In this document: positions 26,401 through 41,400 of the stretch, piece by piece
How the letters are laid out: each line of letters starts with the position of its first letter
How positions within the stretch are numbered: position 1 is the stretch's first letter
From: Siphonodentalium dalli
Taxonomy: Eukaryota > Mollusca > Scaphopoda > Gadilida > Siphonodentaliidae
Reading direction: 5' to 3'
Assembly: GCA_032622095.1 (NCBI GenBank)
Contig: CP136061.1
Span: 20,772,991 to 20,836,990 of the forward strand
DNA length: 64,000 nucleotides
Notes under the pieces: model-generated
Told to the model about the DNA's origin: nothing
Databases searched by the model: none
The model's input: the letters and a program-made list of their open reading frames with translations, nothing else
Translations under genes and position numbers: made by a program

Positions 26401-29400
26401 TTGTTGGGTAAAGGGTTCAAGTCAAAACATTTTCTGCCAATCCAAGAAGTCGGTATGGTGTTCGTGTACCCTGCTTTGAGTTATCAGATAAAACATAAAA
26501 CATAAAACAAACCTCCTTTTCGAGATGTTTTTTGAGTTCATTACACTCCTTCTCGGCAGTCGACAGGGCCTTCCTGATGGCGACGAGCTGCTGCCTCAGT
26601 AGTATTACCTCCTCCTCGGCCAGCATCCTCACGTCCAAATATTCCTTCTTACTATTATCTGCATGCTTACGTAATTCTCCAATCTAGAAAAGAAATAATA
26701 GATAGAGTAAAATTAAACAACTTCTACCAGCAAACTATTGAAAAATTTAGGCAAAGCCAAAAATTCAGAAAAATTATCAGTTAAGTGAGTTTCAATTCTC
26801 CATTCCAATTTAACCCTTCCATGACAGGAGCTTCCTGAAATTTTGCGAAAACCCTGTGCCAATGCATTCTCTTATATATGCGAGTCTCCCATATATATAA
26901 GAGAATACATTGGTCTAACAATATTTACCTTGACCTTGGAAGCCAGTGTATTCTCTTACACACATTCCAAATCGAAATGACACCTAAAGTTCATGTTGAT
27001 GTGATTCTGTTATGAAACTCACTGTTTTCATGAAGTTCATGTTGGTGTGATTCTGTTTCCATCCTGTCATCGCTTTCATTTTCAGCACTAGAATGTTGAG
27101 ATCGTGGTTATCATTCTGTAATGCCCGGAGCTGATTCGATGTAGATATGCTTCGTTTTAAGTGCATCTCATCTGAAAATTTAATTGTTGACAAAAATCAC
27201 TTATTTATCCATGGATGCAGCTGTATAATGACAGCTACATAATCACACATAATTTGAATGACTAGGATTGATACCAAATGTATGATGTCAAATATGTATG
27301 GATCAAGCATGGGAATTTACTCCTAAGATGTCATGTTTGTTTATGTTTTGAAAACTGTGCTATAGAGGGGCACTGGAACAGGCATAACAAGAGGTTGCAC
27401 TGGCGGTGCTGACATACCCCCATGGTGGCAAATTTGAACTGACAAAGTATGGTTGAGATATCTGCTTGAATGGGGGAAAAACCCAACATTTTCATACAAA
27501 CAAAGATAAATAACTCTAGAACGTAAAACATAAACAAAACGATTGAACACTCAAATGATTGCCATCATAGTAGTGACCACCCATAAAAAATTTAAATGAT
27601 ACACGTCCAACAGTGGTAGAGATAAGGACAAAAAACCAACACTTCCATACAAACAAAGATGAATAACTGTAGAACGGAAAACCAGAAAAAAACATGCTTG
27701 AACACTCATTTGATTGCCCTCATAGTAGTGAACATCCATACAAAATTTCATTGAGATTCGTCAACCGGTGGTGGAGATATCTGCTCGGACAGACAAAAAA
27801 TCTACATTTTCAGATAAACAAAGATGAATAACGGAAAATCCGGAAAAAAACAATTGAACACTCCAATGAATGCCCTCATAGTAGTCAACATCCATACCAT
27901 ATGTCATTCAGATCTGACAACCGATGTTTGAGATATCTGCCCTGTCAAAATGTGGACAGCCGGACGGATAAATGTCCAGACGGATGGACAAAGTCAATCC
28001 AGTATACTCCCCATTCTCGAGAGTGGGTGTATAACAACCATCTCACACTGGATGGCAAGTGCCCTTGCAAAAACTTTGGTGTATGTTTATGCACAATCCG
28101 GGCAATTTCTCTATCCCATAATGGTTTAAACAGTACTTCCCTGCACTATCATATGGATTTGCACATTATTAAATCTTATCAGGATTTTCACCTTGCATGA
28201 TTATTTGGGACTGTATGCTTATTTGGAACCCTAGGGTAGTTATTTTTCTGGTTTGCCATTTGATAACAGAATATTCACCCATGAATGTTTACTTGATTCC
28301 TATTTATTCATTTGTAGGAATGTTTAGTTAATAATTTCACCTTTTGTTTCATACACTAGGATCTAATTAGCCTGCAACCATGAATACATATTTGAGTAGC
28401 ATTTGAAGAGAATATTATGTATGATAGGTATAGGTGTAAAATGAGAATTTGAGAGAAACACAGAGAATAAGATTCATTGTAGTTTGGTTGTCAAGCACAT
28501 CTATTGCCAAACAGAATTTATGAGTAAATTTACCAGGATCTCCTGTGTGTTTTTGTTTGACAGTCGACATCACCATCATAGCCTCCCGCCTGGTCTCATT
28601 TATTTTCTCGTAGACATCATCATGCAACTCATCTCTACAACAGAGACATTGACATCCCAATAACAGCAATAAAAAATTGTATTATTTTCAGTTCTTATCG
28701 TCTATTCTACCCCAACTTCCACTGAAGCCTGGATATAGTGTGTCTGACATTTGCAGAATGAGGTCCCCAGAGGGTGAATTTTTTCCGCACCGTGGGATAG
28801 AATCACCAAATTAACTCTCTGGGGACATCATTCTGCTTAGGCCTCAACTGCTATGGGAGACCTAGGATCAGATTGAAGTTCCTCAGTTTGATGTTCACCT
28901 ATTCTTACTTCTGGGTGTCGATACGTCCTTCAGGACAACCACCTCTCCATGTATTTTTTCGAATGTGATATTAGTCACTTCGATTATGTAACTTCTGTTC
29001 TGCAAATTAGGGGATATAGAAATTAAACAGAAGGGAAACTAACCACAATGTTAATTTGAGACTATAAATACTTCCCAGAAGATGAGGCCTAAGCAGAATG
29101 AGGTCCCCAGAGGATGAATTTGGTGAGGCTGCCCACTGTGCAGTAAATGTCAGCCATACTATATCTAGGCTTGCCTGCACTTACTGGGGATGCGGAATGA
29201 CGCCAAAGGAGAGAAGACTTAACATAAGCCTTTGGGTTGGTTGTTCGATACCCATTTCATAGATCATTATTATTGTCTTTATATGTTCATAACAGTTACT
29301 GTTGTATGAAAGTTTATGTTACAATGTATATTAGATCTGAAAATAAATTTAGGTTTACACCATAAATACTAAGGCCATTAAATAAAATATCTGTGTTCTC

Positions 29401-32400
29401 AGATAATTAGATCTCAATTTTGAGATGAGGGAGCGAGGTTATTTTTTTTCTCAAATTTTGGAGAACAGACTCCAGAAACAAACAAAATATTTCATTTTTG
29501 TTGTTCAAATCCAATATTTCCAACAGACAAAAAATGTTGGACAAGGCTTTTTAAAAGAATATCAGTGATGAGGGAGGTGCCTGATTGATGTCGGAGGTGC
29601 CTGAGTGACAAGTGAGGTGCCTGAGATATGAAGGAAGTACCTGAGTGACGAGGGAAGTGCCTGAGAGATGAGGGAGGTGCCTGAGTGACGAGGGAGGTGC
29701 CTGAGTGACGAGGGAGGTGCCTGATCGAGTGATGAGGGAGGTGCCTGAGTGATGAGGGAGGTACCTGAGTGACGAGGGAGGTGCATGAAAGATGAGGGAG
29801 GTGCCTGAGTGACGAGGGAGGTGCCTGAGTGACGAGGAAGGTGCCTGAGTGACGAGGAAGGTGCCTGAGTGACGAGGGAGGTGCCTGAGTGACGAGGGAG
29901 GTGCCCGAGTGACGAGCCTGAGTGATGAGGGAGGTACCTGAGTGACGAGGGAGGTGCATGAGAGATGAAGGAGGTGCCTGATTGATGAGGGAGGTGCCTG
30001 AGTGATGAGGGAGGTGCCTGAGAACACAGAACTCTTATTTATTTGGCTTATAAGAATTCTCTAAAGTCAAAATTTTCCTTCTGAATCCATGACTATTTTA
30101 ATGACATCAGAAAGAAAGTTGTACAAACCTGAACACATCAAGCTTGGTTTTAAGCTGTAGTGCAGAGTTGAATAGATTCTGGATGAGATCGTTGTACTCC
30201 TCCTTGACTCGCTCTCGGATGTCTCTCTCCTGTGTCAGACTAAACTCACGCATCTCAGCAACTTTAGCTCTCAAAGCTGTTATTTCTGTTGAATGAAACA
30301 ATTAGGGTTTGACATTGGAAAATACCACCGCAGATGCTGCGATTTAAATCATAGGTGGGGAAAAATCGCAGGTGGGAAAAAGTGGCAAACCCGCAGACAG
30401 TGTTCACGCTGTCGGTAGCCAAATTAGCCAATGGCTAATCTTTTTCGAATTTGGCTAATAAAAATTTCATTTGGCTAAACTTTTGGCTAAACTTTTTTTG
30501 ACCCAAAATGGAGACGGAAATCATGGAGTCAGAAAGCTAATTAATAAAAGCGCTCAATAGATCGCCATTCAAGACGAAGTTAGGTGACGAAAGTACCGGT
30601 ATTTCGTTATTTTCGTACTTATGAAATATCGTTCCGTGTGGCGGCTGTACAAAGGGAACATTATACAACTGATTGACATCTGATCAGTATTTTTGTTTAT
30701 AATATGCTTTGAAGAGAGTTGTTATCAGTGAGCACAATTAATAGGTGAATACCTAGTGGTGACGCTGTTGTTTTAAAGAGTGATTTTTTGTTTATACGCC
30801 GTCGATGACACCGACTATGTAAACAATACGAAACATGTATGCTTTGAAGAGAGTTGTCATCAGTGAGCACAATGAATAGGTGATTAACTAGTGATACCGC
30901 TGCTGTTTTAAGGTGTTTTTGTAATGTCCAATAAATAGGCGGATCGGAATAGTATCCATCATTCACAATTTCCACAATGAGTAATAAACGTAAGCTACCG
31001 AATGCCACATCAGAACGCCCGGCGAAGATAAAAAAACTGACTGACTTTTTCGGACAAAGACAGACATTGCCTTCTATACCACAGACTGAGTGTCCTCTAA
31101 CTGACATACGAAATGACGTTAGTAGATGTGAGGAAGTTACTGAACAGACGAACGAACCTGACGAAGCACTACTGAATACGACGAGACCGAATGACATTTA
31201 TTTACTGACGCCTAAAAAGACTTCTGATCTTCAGACATTGGGCTCTCCGTTGACGAAACGTGCTTTTAGAGACGTGTGGACGATGAATAGACCTTGGTTG
31301 ACGTATGACAATGGGAAGGGTGTGATGTTCTGTAGTGTGTGCATTTAGGCTGGCGTGAGTAATCTTTTCGTGGCTGGCTGCACAACATTGAAACTGCACG
31401 TGATCAAACTTCACGAGACAGCAAAAGGTAAGCTCTAACATTTAGTGTAAACATATTTTTATTTCCAAATCTAACATAATATACAGATGATACAAATATA
31501 CAAATATATATAGAAGAGATAATGTATGGAAATGAGGATCAGACATTTAACATTTAGCCTAATCATCAAAACGTATAAGCTGTATACTGGTTATGTAATT
31601 AATTAAGCCGTCTGCTTTGTTCGTGATAGAAGAGCAGTTCTTAACTCAGTGGTTACGCAATGTGTGTCATTAAATGTATCCCTGGCTTAACTTCATAAAA
31701 GATTTGAATACAATAGATATTCACCAGTTAACACCTTACTATAATAAGCCATTGTTAGCGGCCGTCATGCTATGGTGTCAATAATGTCGACATAGGGTTA
31801 TTACAATTAGTTTGGCGGATTTATGTGATTATAATTATATAGAATGTTAGTTTAATGTTTGCGAATTTCGTTTCAGGTAACAACTCCCATATTTTAGTCA
31901 TTAATTGTGAACCGACCAGAAAACGATGATTTAATTTGGCCAAATTGTTTTTAATTTGGCCAAAAAACATTTGGCTAAAGTTTTTTTCATTTGACTAATA
32001 AAATTTTCATTTGGCTAAACTTTTGGCTAAAGTTTTTTTCGGTCCAGCGTGAACACTGCCCGCAGATGCTGCGATGAGCACTGCAATGTAAATTAAATCA
32101 ATCTACTATTTGAACTTATGTATATAGGTCTCTAGTGTGAAAACAAAGGCAAATTACATTCTCCTCATGCATTTATTGATATAGAATGAATCTCAAGTTT
32201 CTAAACTAACCATTAGGCTATTTGATTTTTTTTTTTAGTTTGAACTTGAATTCGAACTTGAACAATAAATTATATATATTTTTATATTTTATTTCAAGAT
32301 TCTCATGAGAGGTAACAGAGAGATAGTGGTTGTCATAGTAACTTACCCATCAACATATCATGAGCTTGATTTGCCGACTCTATTTGGACCTCGACCTGTA

Positions 32401-35400
32401 TGTTATTTTGAGCTGCTTTCAGCTGATCTTTCAACTGCTTAATTTCCTTTAAATAAGAAATAGAAACAATGTCAATTTATAAAATAAAAAGACTTGGCCA
32501 AATAAAAACATGTCTCATGAGTGTAAAATGAGATTCTTCATTTCACACCACATCTCACACCCTGATGATTGAATCAAATGCTGATCCTACTGTGGGGTAT
32601 AAGATCACTGCCAATGAACACATATATAACATCCAGTCCCAGTCAACTACAGTGCAAATAAGAGCATTGCTAGGTCGTGGCAAAATACATCTGAAGTAAT
32701 TCCAACAAAGGGATATAATTCTGGAGAATATTTGCAGGCCAAACACAAATTCGAACTTGACCTAAAAGTTACTCAAGTTATGTTCTAGAAACAACAGATA
32801 GATGTATGTATGTTGCCACCAACTTTTATAGTCCCTGAGTTTTATTTTTGGGAGACAAAAGCAAAATTTAGTACCTGTTGTTTCTGGTATGACTGCTGGT
32901 GGCTCACTCGTAGCAGGTTCTCATAAAACATAGTATAGCTGCAAAGATAATATAAACTTTAGGTAAGTAAAAGTTTTCATGAACAATTAACTTTAAAGCT
33001 TTTTTGTTCTCAGATATCGTTCAGCACACATTGGTGAATTATAAACCACACACTTAGAAACCATAGTTAACATGGCCAAGCAGTCAGAGTTCCTGAGTTA
33101 TTTAGCTACAATCTCCACTGAGTGTGACATATCTGGAGTTGAAGAAATAACAGCCCATTCTACCCCCTCTATTGCTATATTTTGAAAAGTAATGTTGTTT
33201 TAATTAAGTAGACAAGTATAGATACTCTTCAAACTAGTAAAATAAGAAAATGATCTATAAACTTAATAATGATTACCTTTCATAACTCAGTCTTTCCTTG
33301 GCCATTACATTTCTTGCCAGCTCTGATAAACAGTCGTTGAAATGTTTCTTCTTGAATGATATTTCCAAATCGGTCTCGGTGCAGTCACCCATCACATTGT
33401 CTATAAATGTCTCCGCTATATGTGGTCTGCTGATAGTAAAACTCTCCTTCATTACCTGTATAAAAAAGAAGGAAAATTTGAATAGAGATAGCTTAATATT
33501 TGAAACTTCACATAAACTGCAGAGCAGATATCAGAACATACCTACAGTCACATACTTCAATACTTCAGTGGGAGTAAGAATACACTGCAGTGCAATTGCG
33601 CTACTTTAAGAGTAGCCATATTACTAGTAAGATATTTGTTGTTTTTTTGTTTTTTTTCGAAAGAAAAAACAACAAAATGAATACAAGTTTGGACAAAATT
33701 CTGCATGTTGTGAAAAATTCTAAGTCGCCTGAAAATGTAGGAATACAAGCTCGGATAAAATTCATGCATGTTGCAAACTATTTCGAAATCGATAAAAGTG
33801 GATAACTCCACTAAAAAATATAAAACAATTATACTCACCGATTTCTTCCATAGATCTGTAGGTAAAGCGCTATCTTCTCGTGATCTCTCAGCGAGCACAA
33901 GATTGAATTCTCGGGCGACCTTCTTCCTCAGTTCATTAATCATATGACATTCAAAGCTTTCCAAGAGTCTGAACAGCTAGAAAAATAAAGAGTCTGAACA
34001 GCTAGAAAAATAAATAGTCTGAACAGCTAGAAAAATAAAGAGTCTGAACAGCTAGAAAAATAAAGAGTCAATAAAGAGTCTGAACAGCTAGAAAAATAAA
34101 GAGTCTGAACAGCTAGAAAAATAAAGAGTCTGAACAGCTAGAAAAATAAAGAGTCTGAACAGCTAGAAAAATAAAGAGTCTGAACAGCTAGAAAAATAAA
34201 GAGTCTGAACAGCTAGAAAAATAAAGTGTTGCATTGAGTTGTGCTGGGAATGTTTAAATGTTATCCCCTTTGATGGCAAATAATAAAATGATACACAGAC
34301 ATATTACTGTTCATTACTGTTTGGAATGTTTTGAGCGATACAATGTTCGATTGAATAATGAAGATAATAATGGAATCAATCAATTTTATGAATGGAAGGT
34401 TACAAGGTCCTACATCATCCAATGAAGGTTACAAGGTCCTACATCATCCAATGAAGGTTACAAGGTCCCACATCATCCAATGAAGGTTACATGGTCCTAC
34501 ATCATCCAATGAAGGTTACAAGGTCCTACATCATCCAATGAAGGTTACGAGGTCCTACATCATCCAATGAAGGTTACAAGGTCCTACATCATCCAATGAA
34601 GGTTACGAGGTCCTACATCATCCAATGAAGGTTACGAGGTCCTACATCATCCAATGAAGGTTACAAGGTCCCACATCATCCAATGAAGGTTACAAGGTCC
34701 CACATCATCCAATGAAGGTTACAAGGTCCTACATCATCCAATGAAGGTTACAAGGTCCTACATCATCCAATGAAGGTTACAAGGTCCTACATCATCCAAT
34801 GAAGGTTACAAGGTCCTACATCATCCAATGAAGGTTACAAGGTCCTACATCATCCAATGAAGGTTACGAGGTCCTACATCATCCAATGAAGGTTACAAGG
34901 TCCTACATCATCCAATGAAGGTTACGAGGTCCTACATCATCCAATGAAGGTTACAAGGTCCTACATCATCCAATGAAGGTTACAAGGTCCTACATCATCC
35001 AATGAAGGTTACAAGGTCCTACATCATCCAATGAAGGTTACAAGGTCCTACATCATCCAATGAAGGTTACAAGGTCCTACACCATCCAATGAAGGTTACA
35101 AGGTCCTACATCATCCAATGAAGGTTACAAGGTCCTACATCATCCAATGAAGGTTACGAGGTCCTACATCATCCAATGAAGGTTACAAGGTCCTACATCA
35201 TCCAATGAAGGTTACGAGGTCCTACATCATCCAATGAAGGTTACATGGTCCTACATCATCCAATGAAGGTTACAAGGTCCTACATCATCCAATGAAGGTT
35301 ACGAGGTCCTACATCATCCAATGAAGGTTACAAGGTCCTACATCATCCAATGAAGGTTACGAGGTCCTACATCATCCAATGAAGGTTACAAGGTCCTACA

Positions 35401-38400
35401 TCATCCAATGAAGGTTACAAGGTCCTACATCATCCAATGAAGGTTACAAGGTCCTACATCATCCAATGAAGGTTACAAGGTCCTAGATCATCCAATGAAG
35501 GTTACAAGGTCCTACATCATCCAATCTGCATTATGAATGGAAGGTTACAAGGTCCTACATCATCCAATCTTCATTATGAATGCAAGGTTACAAGGTCCTA
35601 CATCATCCAATCTTCATTATGAATGGAAGGTTACAAGGTCCTACATCATCCAATGAAGGTTACAAGGTCCTACATCATCCAATGAAGGTTACAAGGACCT
35701 ACATCATCCAATGAAGGTTACAAGGTCCTACATCATCCAATCTTCTGGACATTTGCAGTATGAGGTCGCAGAGGGTGATTTTAGTCTGTACAGTGGGCTA
35801 GTATCACTAAATTCACTCTGCTTATTAGACCTCATTCTGCAAATGTCCGGCAACATATTTTAAGGTCAGATCATACTCATGTCTGAATGAACATCTTATC
35901 ACAACACTCATAGACAATAACCAATCAGGCAGACTGGTAATTGTCCTATATACATCGGTCGCTACATAAATTTACATAGCTTGCACCAGAACGTCCTTAG
36001 AGGCAGACACAATAAGGCAATAACCTTCTCAATAACCATCACTCACCTGTTTAGCCCTGACTTCAATTTCCGAGGCACCTTTAGGAATGACAAGTGGATC
36101 TGTATCCAGAGCTATCCCCTCATACAGCTCACCCTGCCCCAGTCGCCTAGCAACCGACTGCAGCACAGGCAGAAGAATCTCTGCTCTGTAAACTTTACTG
36201 AAATGAGAAGATCATTTGAGACAATTAAGTAATGTTTTTTTTTTTTTTTTTTTTATAATTGGAAGATGATTGCAGAGACTTGTCGTAAATTTCCGTGTAT
36301 AAGTCGCATGCGTGTATAAGACGCACCCCCATTTTTCAACCCCAAATCCTGCCTTTTGTGAAATACCTTTATGTAAGACACACCCAGTTTTAGATGCTGG
36401 AATTTCAAAAAACTGCCGTGGTACATGTAAGTATTGAGAGCAAGTATTCACACATCACATTTGGGGGGAGAAGAAATGAAGAAAGTTATTTACGTTAGAA
36501 TGCTTTCTTTCGGCAGCACAGTTACCGTTAAGTTCTGAAAACTTAACAACTTCCAACTAAAATCTGGTTTCGTAACTCTGACGTTTGCGCTTAATCCCAC
36601 GTTTATCCATAACGATCGAAGTATGTGAATATATATAGAAATTTACGGTATGAGGAAAGACACAAAATATCCTACCATTTATAGGAATATAAAATTGAGA
36701 CTCGGCTTACTGTTGTTTTAGGATAATGCTGGCATTGTTAATTTAGTTGTCGCCTAATTGTCACGGATCATGAATGCAAACGCTTTGGGCTAATAGTGAT
36801 GCAATGCACTCCTCAGTATTAAGTGTCAAATATACTCAATGTGGGGATTAAATGTTTGCACCCGAAGCATACAGCATAAAATAATGTTTATGTAATATCA
36901 ACAGGAGTTCGCGGCTTCGCACTGAAGCCTCATTAAAATATTTGGAGTCAAGGTTTTTATTATGCTCATTCCCGGGCTTTAAATAAACATTCCGATGTGA
37001 CGTAATCTGGTAGAAGTTTGTAGCCACGTGCAGCTTGTAAACAGTTTACTATGTCGCAACACTGGAGACATAAAAGCGATCACACCGCAGTCATTGAATG
37101 TGGGTCAATTGTGCACATGTCCAGAATTGTTACACAGTCAGGTCAAGGACGCCAACTGTTTGTGAATTTGCTGCTGTTAGCCGTTGAATTCTCAGATACT
37201 AATGCATATAATATGATAAATAACAGTGAAGATGGGGGTGTTTATTTGTATAATAAATGGTGTAATAATGAGTCCATTTCTTTTAGAGGTGAAACCGTAA
37301 GACGAGTCCATTTTGTTGTTTATTCAGAATTTGTACTTTCGGTTTCACCAATATCCGGTTATATCACACTTTCTTTCCGGGATTTTGGGAATAAAAGTTC
37401 ATAATAGTGAAGAGTAAGATAACTGTATTCAATATTTTAATTTAATGAATATTATCCTTCTTTGTGGAGAGTTTTGTGGCTGAATCTCCGCCGATATTTG
37501 CTGTGAATATCACCTTGTCTTCCCAACACTTGTGTACTTACCGGTCGTGGCTCAAACTCTCCGAAAATGAGTCAAGATTTCACCCCCATTTTAAGTTACC
37601 GTTGTATAAGGCGCACCAATATTCTGGGCTATATATTCAGGTAAAAAAGATGCGACTTATACACCGAAATTTACGGTAATTAACGTTTTAAGGGGCCACT
37701 TTCAATAAAAAAACATAGTCCTGAAGGGTACACAGGTTTTGAAAATGTGCTGAAGGGTAAATTTTTAACTGAAAACAAACTGCTGATCGGTACCAGACTT
37801 TCTAGAACACAGAGCTATAGTTGCTTTTTTAGGTCAGTTTCTCTATATCCCCAAATTGGCAGATGACACAATGCATAATCGAGGTGCCCAATGGGTGCAC
37901 ATCACGATCTTCACCATTTGGGAACTTAAATCTGAGTCTGGGTCTCCCAGCAGATGATTCCATGCAGAATGAGGTCCCCAGAGGATGAATTTGGTGAAGC
38001 TAGTCCACTGTGCAGAGTAGAGTCACTAAATTCACCCTCTGGGGACCTCATTCTACAAGTGTCTGCTCCATATTTTGAATCTTGGGAAACACACCATATA
38101 CTGATTACTTTCCTTTAACATGACGTGAGCTATTGACAGTCAAAGTTGGCCAAACAAGACCTTCCAGACATTAGAAAATGTTTACTAAGGAAGTCTTGTC
38201 ATCGACTCATGTGTCACTCCCTATCCACGCATGTATAAAACAAAGGAAACAAACAAATTAAAACCATAGACTTTGATAAGCCACTGACAAACTTGCCCAG
38301 ATATTTAAGTCTGCGTGTTCTACCTGTGTCTGAAACATTACTCCAAGTGGAGCAAGATGCACAATGCAACACATAAACCGTTAAAGGTACTCAGTCCGAT

Positions 38401-41400
38401 TAGACGCTCCTAAATTACTATTTCTTTGGCTTTGAGGGTAGAAATATTTGATTCGAGTCGGGGAACCCACCCATCAAAGCTCAGAGTGATAAGATATCAA
38501 TTTTTTAAATCTATTAATTTTCGGAGATGTGGGCCACAAGTTGACAGAATCACGTGCTCAAAACGGACAAACTGTGAGTGTAAGATGGATAACTCTAAAA
38601 TCAAGTGGGTACTGTTAACAATAATAACCACTTGATTTTAGAGTTATCCATCTTACACCCACAATTTGTCCATTTTGAGCATGTGGTTCTGCCAACTTGT
38701 GGCCCACATCTCCGAAAATTAATAGATTTCAAAAATCGATATCTAATCACTCTGAGCTTGACTCCAATCAAATAGTTTTTACCCCCAAAGCCAAAGAAAT
38801 AGTAATTTAGGAGCGTCTAATCGGATTGAGTACCTTTAACATCCCGTCGCCAAATTGTGACAGTTTAACATGTTGAGACATAAATATATCATAAAATGTC
38901 TTTTCCTGTTCAATCAAAGGTTTTATTGGAAGCAAACCATAATTTTTGTCTTCTGAACTCTTCAAACAAATGAAATAATTCAGTTAAAGTGTACTAAATT
39001 ACAACACATTGCCTGCTGCACGAAAAATCATAACCAGACTCACCAGTACTCCTTGTATACGGTATCAGACTCACCAGTACTCCTTGTATACGGTGTATGA
39101 TTCAATCCTCTCTACATTCAGTTTCCTCTTTCCCCAGTCATTCTTCACTAATTCCATACATTTCCATAGCAACAAGAAAGATTTTAGGTAGTTGTAAGCT
39201 TCTATTGGCTGTTGCGTTCTCGATATCTGTCTGGTCTGGAGAGCCACTGAAAGTGAAGCAATCAAAATTAAAATATTAATTGTCCTGGGCAAACATCATA
39301 CATAGATGACTTAATCAATAAACACTAGAAATTTATAAAAGACAGGTTTTTAGTCCAGGCTATTCACCCAGTTTCAGTAATGTTTAAGAAGTAAGAATTT
39401 TTGAAACCCCAAAATTCTAGTTATGTCTTTCTGTTAGTTATTTTAGCAATAATGACTATAGGCACTCAGATATTCATCTGGCCGGAGGACAAATTTGAAT
39501 GAAGCACAGTGTCATTGACAATGCAAGTAAAATACGTCACGTGGTTCCAGGAGTTGCATAATCGAGTCAACTGGAACATTGTTTTCTATAGACGCGGTTA
39601 ACAGGAAGTAGTTCTGGTGCTGTTACAAGCCTTGAAATAGTGTGCCTGTCATTTACAGAATGAGGTCCCCAGAGGGTGAATTTAGTGATGCTACCCCACA
39701 TAGCGGGCTAGCATCACCAAATTCACCCTATGGGAACCTCATTCTGCTGAGATGTAAGCAGAATGAGGTCCCCAGAGGGTGAATTTGGTGATGCTAGCCC
39801 ACTATGCGGGGTAGCATCACTAAATTCACCCTCTGGGGACCTCATTCTGCAAATGACAGACACACTATTTCAAGGCTCGTGCTGTTATGAACAACGACAT
39901 GGAACGTATCGTATCCAGAGATTTGATCACTGAAAAAAGGATATCTCACCTCAAAACATATTATGTCAATAAAAGTTATTTTCATGCCGATTCTTTTACA
40001 GTTTTTAGTGGATTAAATTACAATTGAAATAATATACCGTTTCGTTGGATATTCAGGGATTTGGCGGCTCGTTCAAAAACTGTTTTCATGCTTGAATACT
40101 CGAATATTCAACTCAACAGAGTGTGTTTATCTCCTAAATATTAGCTAAATAAACACATGAATGAATGGCAATCAAGTAACTAACAATCAGTGAGTATCAT
40201 ATCGGTTATCAAAGGGATTATTGCTCCATACACAGCATCATATGTCTCTAGAGTCGGATAACGATGCTCAAGTCTGGAGTATGTCAGATATTTGCAGAAT
40301 AATGTCCCCAGAGGGTGAATTTATGATGCTATCCCACACAGTGGGCTAGCATTACCAAATTCACCCTCTGTGGACCTCATTCTGCTTGGGCCTCATCTTC
40401 TGGGAAGTATCTATAGTCCCAAATTAACATTGTTTTTAGTTACCTTTTCCCTTCTGTTCAGTTTCTATATTCCCTAATTAAGATAGAATGCATAATCGAG
40501 GTGACTAATGGGTGAACATCACCAACTTCAAATGGGAACTTCAATCTGATCCTAGGTATCCCATGAATTTGGTGATGCTAGCCCACCATGTGGGATAGCT
40601 TCAATAAATTCACACTCTGGGGGCTGATTTACCTCTCATATCCATGGTGCTGCTGGATAGTCGACTACAGCTGCTGCCGGGTCGCGACGGAACCAACGAT
40701 TCTCGTTCAGCGTCTTCAGTTTTGCTGGGATGATTATCGGAACCGTTCTGTAGAACATCCTCCATTAACAGAGACACACCGAGGATCTCTCCATTTGCTA
40801 CATGTCTACAAACAGTGAAGTAGGTGATACATTATTATCACTATTAAGCCCAATTAATGCCTCATGGTTTCTATAACTGCATGACAAAATTCTCCCTTTT
40901 GCTACAGTGATCTAACCACTGCTGCCGTATGAATAATATAAAGATTTTTTTTCACTTTCAATTTTCTGCTGGAGACAACTTATTTAGGTATTTCTCTGAC
41001 AAACTAAGCATATTTAGTGTTGAAACGTTTAGCGATTTTAAGGAATCGACTAGTCGCCAGAGGTAATCGACTACTAATCGACTAGTCGGACCCCTTCTAA
41101 GAGTTCCCGTTTCTATGCCCATATGACATATAAAATGGGCCATGTGGCATCGCAGTTTTGAGTATCCAACTCTTCGTTTCAAACAGAAAAGCACGTGAAC
41201 TATATAATCTCCCGTTTGCCTGTGAGTCTCCCAATTTGATGTCTTAAACACGGCTCTCCTGCAACCTCTATATAATCTCACGGTTTGGGGAATGCAGGTA
41301 ATAAAAACATTTTATTTAAACAAAATTGACACCGGTAACCAGTAAATAGGCAAGTCTCATTCGCAAGTCTTGCTAACACGATGTCGGGTGTGTTCTATTG

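Noticed and set aside
29492-30027. Overlapping minus-strand ORFs of 155 and 158 codons
   Set aside because: They are produced by the 20-bp minisatellite, which is open in three frames; no start context, domain or splice structure.
34396-35742. CRISPR-like array of 29-bp repeats
   Set aside because: The units are contiguous with no unique spacers, in an animal-type intron with no cas genes.
37051-37404. 117-codon plus-strand ORF in the 36-kb TIR element
   Set aside because: No motif; the matching part of the sister element at 55.7 kb is not open in the same way.
40588-40818. 76-codon plus-strand ORF
   Set aside because: It is a shadow of host exon 13 on the other strand.
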